Part shown: piece after piece, positions 59,186 through 64,000 of the stretch
How positions within the stretch are numbered: position 1 is the first letter of the stretch
How the letters are laid out: every line of letters starts with the position of its first letter
Assembly: GCF_900103715.1 (NCBI RefSeq)
Contig: NZ_FNHL01000002.1
Coordinates: 186,001-250,000, forward strand
DNA: 64,000 nt
Direction of reading: 5' to 3'
DNA from: Halogranum gelatinilyticum
GTDB taxonomy: Archaea > Halobacteriota > Halobacteria > Halobacteriales > Haloferacaceae
Translations under genes and position numbers: made by a program
The notes under the pieces: model-generated
Told to the model about the DNA's origin: nothing
Database searches by the model: none
The model's input: only the letters and a program-made list of their open reading frames with translations

Positions 59186-59616
59186 GTGACGTTAGCACCC
59201 AGTTTCTCGCTGATCTCCCCGAGGGAGATGAACTTGATACTCGACAGTCGGTCCAGCGACGTCTCTTCGAGCACTTCGCCGTCCTCGTCGAACGGGTTGC
59301 CCACGTAGACGCGGACGTTCTCGAGTGCCTCGCGACCGCGGGTCTTCTTGTACGGGAGCATGCCGCGGACGGCACGCTTGAAGATCCGGTCGGGCCGCTT
59401 CGGGTAGTACGGACCCCGGTCCGAACCGACGTCGAGCCGCTTGCGGTAGACGCTCATGATGTCGTCGTCGCTGCCGGTGATGACGGCGTCTTCGGCGTTG
59501 ATGATGGCGACCTTCTCGCCAGCCATTGCGCGCTGCGCAACTTCGGAGGCAACGCGGCCGAGGATACAGTCCCGTGCGTCGATGACGACGTCTGCGTCGA
59601 ACTCTGCGAGGCTCAT
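59179..59616 (-). CDS. rpl13: 50S ribosomal protein L13
   Basis: A 145-residue L13 of archaeal type ([20 protein letters not shown] start; [19 protein letters not shown]). It overlaps rpl18e by four and rps9 by seven bases. Confidence 0.97.
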   Translation of the reverse strand: MSLAEFDADVVIDARDCILGRVASEVAQRAMAGEKVAIINAEDAVITGSDDDIMSVYRKRLDVGSDRGPYYPKRPDRIFKRAVRGMLPYKKTRGREALENVRVYVGNPFDEDGEVLEETSLDRLSSIKFISLGEISEKLGANVTW

Positions 59617-59963
59617 TTAATCACCCGGACGTTCGAACCTTCGGGGTTCTCTTCTGCAATCTGTTCCAGCGACACCGTGCTGCCGACCTGTTCGATCTTC
59701 TTCCGCGCCGTGGCGGAGAAGTCGACGGCTGCAACGGTGACGTTCTTCTCCAGCACACCGCTCCCCAGCACCTTGCCGGGGACGACGACGGTCTCGTCCT
59801 CCTGGGCGTACCGCTCGATGCGGCCCAGGTTGACTTCCGCGTGGGTGCGCCGGGGCTTCTCCAGACGGTCTGCGATGTCCTGCCAAACTCCGGCATCGGA
59901 TTCGCGAGAGACCGCCTTCAGCTCGGCGATGAGACTAGTGAGTCTCGGGTTTGTCTTACTCAT
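59613..59963 (-). CDS. rpl18e: 50S ribosomal protein L18e
   Basis: A 116-residue L18e, the archaeal/eukaryotic relative of bacterial L15. Start [39 protein letters not shown]; ends with [12 protein letters not shown] Shine-Dalgarno (GGAGGTTAC) lies just upstream. The tRNA-Leu gene lies 24 bases upstream. Confidence 0.96.
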   Translation of the reverse strand: MSKTNPRLTSLIAELKAVSRESDAGVWQDIADRLEKPRRTHAEVNLGRIERYAQEDETVVVPGKVLGSGVLEKNVTVAAVDFSATARKKIEQVGSTVSLEQIAEENPEGSNVRVIK

Positions 59964-59987
59964 GATGTAACCTCCTGAAAAAGGGAG

Positions 59988-60072
59988 TGCAGGGAGCAGG
60001 ATTTGAACCTGCGGACTCCTATGAGACAGCGCCCTGAACGCTGCGCCGTTGGCCTGACTTGGCTATCCCTGC
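59988..60072 (-). tRNA. tRNA-Leu (anticodon CAG)
   Basis: The acceptor stem is GCAGGGA/TCCCTGC and the discriminator is A. The anticodon loop is TTCAGGG, giving CAG, with the same stem CAGCG/CGCTG as the GAG tRNA at 790-874. A long variable arm is present, no CCA. It lies in the ribosomal operon between rpo3 and rpl18e, as in Haloarcula and Halobacterium. Confidence 0.97.
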
Positions 60073-60217
60073 ACGCATTCCGCTCTACTACACGCCCCTT
60101 AAAACCAGTTTCGGTACACTGTCGGCGTCCTCGCCGATGAGTGCCCCACACACCCGTTGCTCGGGGTGCCTCGGTGGCAGGCGAGCGCGTGGTGGTGGGT
60201 GAAGGGGACATGGGGTG

Positions 60218-60967
60218 TCAGACCGAAACTTTCTCTTCCAGTTCTGCTGCGCGCAGGTTGATCGACTCAACCGCACGCAGGACCAGTTCCTCGACCGTGA
60301 ACGAGCCGTCCGTTTCCACGTGGAAGACGAACGCGCCCGGCACGTCGTTTACTGCGACTTCTTTTCCGGGGTATCGGTTGGTGAGGTCGTTGTCGAACTC
60401 GTCGGTGTGGACGAGTTCGCCGTCCTCGGTCTCGATGACCCCGCGCAGGATGTGTGGCTCCTCCTCGTCGAACTCGGGAGCGTCGCCGACGACCTCCACC
60501 TGCTGGAGGTGACGGTAGCCGACTGCCACGCCGCCCTGATGTTTGGCGTGGGACTTCCCGGATGCGAGAACCGCGTCGGCTTCGAATTCGAGCCGCTGGT
60601 TCTCTTTCAGTTCGATGATCGGGATGTTCTCGTCTGCCGGCTGGACGTAGTCGACCGACGACACCATGTCGCCGGAGTACGCCGTGGCCGGTCCTTCGAC
60701 ATCGAGCGCGAGCGTGACCGTCTCACCCTCCTCGAAGTCGTCGAGGCTCGTCGTCAGCGGCACGAGCCCCAGACGCAGCGCGATCATCTCGTCGAACATC
60801 ACCGAGGAGTTCTCGACGAACCGGACCGTGTCGATCGAGAGCGTCGGAACGTCCGCGACCATCGCACGGCGGATGCCGTTTGCGATAGCCGGGGTCAGCC
60901 CTCGGACGAGGAAGCGTGCCTTCCGGTCGCCGCGTTCGATGAACTCGACGTCGAATTCGTGTGCCAT
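60218..60967 (-). CDS. rpoD: RNA polymerase subunit Rpo3 (RpoD)
   Basis: A 249-residue Rpb3/alpha-like subunit. It dimerises with Rpo11 to start polymerase assembly. Signature: [20 protein letters not shown]. The protein contains no cysteine, so the iron-sulfur cluster found in some archaeal RpoD proteins is absent. Ends with [16 protein letters not shown]. Confidence 0.96.
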   Translation of the reverse strand: MAHEFDVEFIERGDRKARFLVRGLTPAIANGIRRAMVADVPTLSIDTVRFVENSSVMFDEMIALRLGLVPLTTSLDDFEEGETVTLALDVEGPATAYSGDMVSSVDYVQPADENIPIIELKENQRLEFEADAVLASGKSHAKHQGGVAVGYRHLQQVEVVGDAPEFDEEEPHILRGVIETEDGELVHTDEFDNDLTNRYPGKEVAVNDVPGAFVFHVETDGSFTVEELVLRAVESINLRAAELEEKVSV

Positions 60968-60974
60968 GGGTGAG

Positions 60975-61364
60975 TTACATCCGCTTGTTCTTCGGCGCGC
61001 GCGTGCCGTCGTGCGGGATCGGCGTCACGTCTTCGATGCGGCCGATCTCGAGTCCGGCGCGTGCGAGCGCGCGAATCGTCGCCTGGGCACCGGGCCCCGG
61101 CGACTTGTTGCCGTTACCGCCCGGACCGCGCACGCGAACGTGCAGGCCCGAGATGCCTGCAGCCTTGACCTCGTCCGCGATGGAGTCGGCCATCTGCATG
61201 GCTGCGTACGGCGATGCTTCGTCACGGTTCTGCTTGACGACCGACCCGCCGGAGGACTTCACGATGGTCTCCGCGCCGGTCTGGTCCGTGACCGTGATGA
61301 GCGTGTTGTTGAACGATGCGTGGACGTGGGCGATTCCCCACTTGTCACCTTCGGATTCGCTCAT
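60975..61364 (-). CDS. rps11: 30S ribosomal protein S11
   Basis: A 129-residue S11 ([20 protein letters not shown] start; [20 protein letters not shown]; basic end [11 protein letters not shown]). Located between rps4 and rpo3 with gaps below ten bases. Confidence 0.97.
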   Translation of the reverse strand: MSESEGDKWGIAHVHASFNNTLITVTDQTGAETIVKSSGGSVVKQNRDEASPYAAMQMADSIADEVKAAGISGLHVRVRGPGGNGNKSPGPGAQATIRALARAGLEIGRIEDVTPIPHDGTRAPKNKRM

Positions 61365-61370
61365 GATTGA

Positions 61371-61898
61371 TTACTCCTGTTCCTCCGCCCGTGCCGGGTG
61401 GAGATCGTCCGCGAGCTCCGAGTTCTCGTCGAAGCTGACGGTGTCTTCTTCTGCCACCTCGACCTTCTTGGACGGGACGGTGACACGAGCACCGTCGACC
61501 GTCACGTGGCCGTGGGTGATGAACTGGCGCGCCTGATTCGGCGTGTTCGCCAGGCCCTTGCGGTAGGCGACGGTCTGGAGACGACGCTCCAGCAGGTCCG
61601 TCACGTCGAGCGACAGGACGGCACTGATGTCGTCTTCCTCGCCGAGGATACCGAGTCGGCGGAGGCGAGCGACGAAGTCCGCGCCTTCAGCTTCGGCGAC
61701 GTCGATGTCACCCTGCGCCTCACCGAGGAGGCGACGGGATTCACGACGGAAGTCACGAAGCTGGGACTGTGCCTTCCACAGTTCCTTCTTGTTCTTGAGG
61801 CCGTAGCGGCCCAGCAGATCTGCTTCCTGAGCGATACGCTCGCCCTGGAAGGGATGGTTCGGGGTCTCGTAGAACTTGGTGTTCTTTCCGGTTGCCAT
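61371..61898 (-). CDS. rps4: 30S ribosomal protein S4
   Basis: A 175-residue archaeal S4. The S4 RNA-binding domain is [20 protein letters not shown], then [19 protein letters not shown]. The C-terminal segment is acidic. Its ATG overlaps the rps13 stop by one base. Confidence 0.97.
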   Translation of the reverse strand: MATGKNTKFYETPNHPFQGERIAQEADLLGRYGLKNKKELWKAQSQLRDFRRESRRLLGEAQGDIDVAEAEGADFVARLRRLGILGEEDDISAVLSLDVTDLLERRLQTVAYRKGLANTPNQARQFITHGHVTVDGARVTVPSKKVEVAEEDTVSFDENSELADDLHPARAEEQE

Positions 61899-62416
61899 TA
61901 TTCTTCACCACCCTCTTCTGCTTCTGCTTCTTCGCGGATTGCCTCCACGTTGACACCGATGGTACCTTCCGTACGACCGGTGGACTTCGTCCGCTGTCCG
62001 CGGACCTTCTGGCCGCGCTTGTGACGAACGCCCTTGTAGGAGCTGATCATCTTCATGCGGTTGATGTCGTGGCGGCGTTTCTGTTCGAGGTCGCTTCCGA
62101 CTTTGTGGGTGGTCTCCCCGCTGAAGAAGTCCTTCTGGCGGTTAACCATCCACTCCGGGGCGTGGTCTTCGAAGTTCTGGACGACATCGGTGACTGCGTC
62201 GATGTCCTCCTGCTCCAGTCGACCGAACGTAGCGTGTCGGTCCACACCCGCGGCGTCGGCAACGATGCGCGCTGTGCGCTTGCCGATACCTTTCATGTCC
62301 GTCAGGGACCGCTCGACCGACTTCGTCCCATCGAGGTCTGTCTGCCCGATGCGGACGAAGTAACGGAGGTTGTCCTCCTCCTCGGCTGAGCCGTCCTGTG
62401 GTTCTTCTGCACTCAT
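61898..62416 (-). CDS. rps13: 30S ribosomal protein S13
   Basis: A 172-residue S13. The helix-two-turn-helix region is [20 protein letters not shown]; the basic tail reads [20 protein letters not shown]. Acidic extensions at both ends are halophile-typical. The ATG at 62416 was chosen because the upstream reading runs into the tRNA-Ser gene. Confidence 0.96.
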   Translation of the reverse strand: MSAEEPQDGSAEEEDNLRYFVRIGQTDLDGTKSVERSLTDMKGIGKRTARIVADAAGVDRHATFGRLEQEDIDAVTDVVQNFEDHAPEWMVNRQKDFFSGETTHKVGSDLEQKRRHDINRMKMISSYKGVRHKRGQKVRGQRTKSTGRTEGTIGVNVEAIREEAEAEEGGEE

Positions 62417-62436
62417 AGCTGGATGGATTGAGCGAG

Positions 62437-62521
62437 CGTTGCGGCGGGGATTCGAACCCCGGGGGCTTGACGCCACTGAGTTAGCAACCCAGCGCCTTGG
62501 GCCAGGCTTGGCTACCGCAAC
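62437..62521 (-). tRNA. tRNA-Ser (anticodon GCT)
   Basis: Acceptor stem GTTGCGG/CCGCAAC, discriminator G. Anticodon stem CTGGG/CTCAG with loop TTGCTAA, giving GCT. A long variable arm (GGCGTCAAGCCCCC) is present, as in class II. It is first in the S13 operon and is cut from the transcript. Confidence 0.97.
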
Positions 62522-62603
62522 ACGCGGTCGGTTATTGTCGCCCTACACGGACTCGGGACCCGACGCCCCTACAGTTGCTGCACTGGATACAATTCGTGGT
62601 CAC

Positions 62604-62612
62604 TACTTAAGG
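62604..62612 (-). promoter_or_regulatory. Promoter of the tRNA-Ser/S13 operon
   Basis: CCCTTAAGT on the minus strand predicts transcription near 62580, about 60 bases before the tRNA-Ser. The rest of the 62522-62735 gap holds no gene. Confidence 0.5.
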
Positions 62613-62735
62613 GTCACGAAACCTGACCCGGCGTGGTACACTGACACGTGTCGAGAGAGTGCCGCAGCCCCGATGTCGGCCGTGTCTCTCTCGGTTGCAA
62701 TACGACTCGAACAGACCGAAAAGCGTGGCCGCCAC

Positions 62736-63779
62736 CTACCAGTCGGTGTCGACGGCCCGTGTCCGCCCCAGCAGCGTCTCGCCGTAGACGTCGGCGGCCT
62801 GCTCGGGAGCCGCCGCGTCGATGGCGCGTGCCGTCCGCACGGTGTTTGCGAACGTCTTGAACGTCGCCTCGTCGACCATCTGGCCGTCGACGGTGACCGC
62901 ACCCGTCCCGCTCCCCTTCGCCTCCTGGAAGGCCTCGATGCGGCGGATGTCGCGCTCCAGTTCTTCAACCGACGGCATGTGCAACCGATTGGCCTGGGCG
63001 GTCTGCTTGGGATGCAGCGACCAGCTTCCATCGAGACCGACCCGTGCCTCGCGCTCCACCTGGTCGGCGTAGGCGTCGCCGTTGTAGAACCGCACACCCC
63101 CTCGCTCGCCGAACAGCTGGTCGAACGGGCCGCCGAGCGCGACGAGACCGTTCGCGCTCGCCTCGTTCGAGAGTCGCCACAGGAGGCTCTCCCACGTCGG
63201 TCCCGCCCCGCCGAGTTCCCGGCCACCCAACTCTGCCGTGTAGTCGACCGGGCCGAACACCAGCCCGTGCAGTCGCGACTCACCGCCCCAGCGGGCGATC
63301 TCCCGCAGGTCCGACACGGCTCGCCCGGACTCGACGATGACGCTCAGGCCGACGCTCCCCTCGGGATAGCCGTACTCGCGTTCGGCCTCGCTGATGACCG
63401 CTTCGGCGCGCTGCACGTCCTCGAGGCGGCCGACCTTCGGGACGACCACGCCGTCGACGAACTCGCCCACCTCGCGGACGAGGGTGTGAATCTGCTCCTC
63501 GCCTCGGTCGCGGAACCGCTCGTCGTCGTAGCTCCACTCGACGCGGGGCCAGATCTCACCGACGAAGTCGCTCTCGGGGAGCCGTTCGACGACGTTGTCG
63601 AGTGCCTCGGCTTTCATATCGGGGGCCGTCCCGTCCTCGATGTCGGGGACGAGCCAGTCGGGTTTCTCGAAGCCGGTGGCCGAGAGACCCGAGTCGAGAT
63701 ACTTCGCCGTGTTCTCGCGAGGGACGGCGGCCGGTGCGGTCTGAAACGTGCGGCAGAGCCGCGGGTTGTCTGTCGTCAT
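62736..63779 (-). CDS. HpcH/HpaI (CitE-like) beta-methylmalyl-CoA lyase-type enzyme
   Basis: A 347-residue CitE-superfamily aldolase. Segments: VPDIEDGTAPDMKAEAL (metal-binding Asp/Glu), VPKVGRLEDVQRAEAVI, GLSVIVESGRAVSDL (Glu ligand) and LVFGPVDYTAELGG (Asp). In haloarchaea, proteins of this kind and length act as beta-methylmalyl-CoA lyase in the methylaspartate cycle, next to a MaoC-type mesaconyl-CoA hydratase, which is exactly the neighbour here. A malate-synthase-like role is the alternative. Confidence 0.88.
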   Translation of the reverse strand: MTTDNPRLCRTFQTAPAAVPRENTAKYLDSGLSATGFEKPDWLVPDIEDGTAPDMKAEALDNVVERLPESDFVGEIWPRVEWSYDDERFRDRGEEQIHTLVREVGEFVDGVVVPKVGRLEDVQRAEAVISEAEREYGYPEGSVGLSVIVESGRAVSDLREIARWGGESRLHGLVFGPVDYTAELGGRELGGAGPTWESLLWRLSNEASANGLVALGGPFDQLFGERGGVRFYNGDAYADQVEREARVGLDGSWSLHPKQTAQANRLHMPSVEELERDIRRIEAFQEAKGSGTGAVTVDGQMVDEATFKTFANTVRTARAIDAAAPEQAADVYGETLLGRTRAVDTDW

Positions 63780-63827
63780 GTGTGGTGTCGTGTCTGTGGT
63801 GTCTGTGTGGTGTTCGTCTCCCTGTGT

Positions 63828-64000
63828 TCAGTCCTCGCGCCGCCGAATCCGCGCCGTCCGCGTCCCCGAGTAGACCACCCGGTCGTCACCCGCGACGGCG
63901 TAGTGTTCGAAGGTCACGCGGCCGGTGTCGGCTCCGCTCGCCTCGTCGCTGGCGACGCTCACGTCTCCCGCTTCCGCGTCCGCGTCGACGACGCGAGTGA
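63828..64000 (-). CDS. MaoC-like dehydratase, C-terminal part (gene continues beyond the window)
   Basis: The last 57 residues of a protein whose start lies beyond the window. It ends in VTFEHYAVAGDDRVVYSGTR followed by TARIRRRED, a strand pattern typical of the end of a hot-dog-fold MaoC enzyme. Together with the CitE-type lyase it suggests mesaconyl-CoA hydratase of the methylaspartate cycle. The catalytic D-x4-H motif is not in view, so the assignment rests on the neighbour. Confidence 0.6.
   Translation of the reverse strand, partial: TRVVDADAEAGDVSVASDEASGADTGRVTFEHYAVAGDDRVVYSGTRTARIRRRED

Overview
This window is a piece of a haloarchaeal chromosome (class Halobacteria). The base composition is GC-rich, the proteins are strongly acidic, the ribosomal proteins and RNA polymerase subunits are archaeal in type (L7Ae, L18e, L21e, L24e, S28e, Rpo3, Rpo4, Rpo6, Rpo10), tRNA genes lack an encoded CCA, and many genes have a TATA-like box centred about 27 bases before the start codon, as expected for leaderless haloarchaeal mRNAs. 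I saw no transposase, integrase, CRISPR array or rRNA gene; most of the window is stable core genome. Genus cannot be fixed from the sequence alone.

Layout. 1-13 kb: DUF420 protein, tRNA-Leu(GAG), MBF1, AlaX-like editing protein, acyl-CoA dehydrogenase, HAD hydrolase, panB, an alpha/beta hydrolase, an Hsp20-like small protein translationally coupled to Cdc48, two small membrane proteins, a 680-bp AT-richer gap with tandem repeats, then gltX. 13-19 kb: a ferredoxin and an electron-transfer flavoprotein (Fix) operon with unusual N- and C-terminal extensions. 19-24 kb: GNAT, a zinc-finger microprotein next to tmcA, and an M42 peptidase. 24-31 kb: L11, then L1-L10-L12 behind a structured leader, a TctA-like permease, an HVO_2753-type zinc microprotein and aEF-1beta. 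31-39 kb: a trans-sulfuration enzyme, the L21e-Rpo4-DUF655-KsgA-MscS-HemK2 cluster, and a MetE pair. 39-42 kb: hypothetical membrane proteins and a methyltransferase. 42.1-45.5 kb: an unrecognised six-gene cluster described below. 45.6-47 kb: the L7Ae-S28e-L24e-Ndk operon. 47-51 kb: two tandem NSS transporters and an EamA permease. 51-56 kb: propionyl/acyl-CoA carboxylase (pccB, pccX, pccA). 56-62.5 kb: the classic tRNA-Ser-S13-S4-S11-Rpo3-tRNA-Leu-L18e-L13-S9-Rpo10-Rpo6-enolase-S2 operon. 62.7-64 kb: a CitE-type lyase and the end of a probable MaoC hydratase.

How the genes work together. The translation and transcription genes form four separate transcription groups. Acyl-CoA dehydrogenase, the ETF/Fix complex, the acyl-CoA carboxylase and the CitE/MaoC pair all point to CoA-thioester metabolism, in which electrons from FAD enzymes reach the quinone pool through the Fix complex.

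The best candidate for an undescribed system is 42120-45491, all on the minus strand. It holds three paralogous small proteins sharing a central motif like PTxYQFSEATI and an ending like ARLxPVPxP, one coiled-coil + PASTA + helix-hairpin-helix protein, one 106-residue orphan and one small OB/TOBE-like protein. I can show the paralogy and the operon structure from sequence, but I cannot assign a function.
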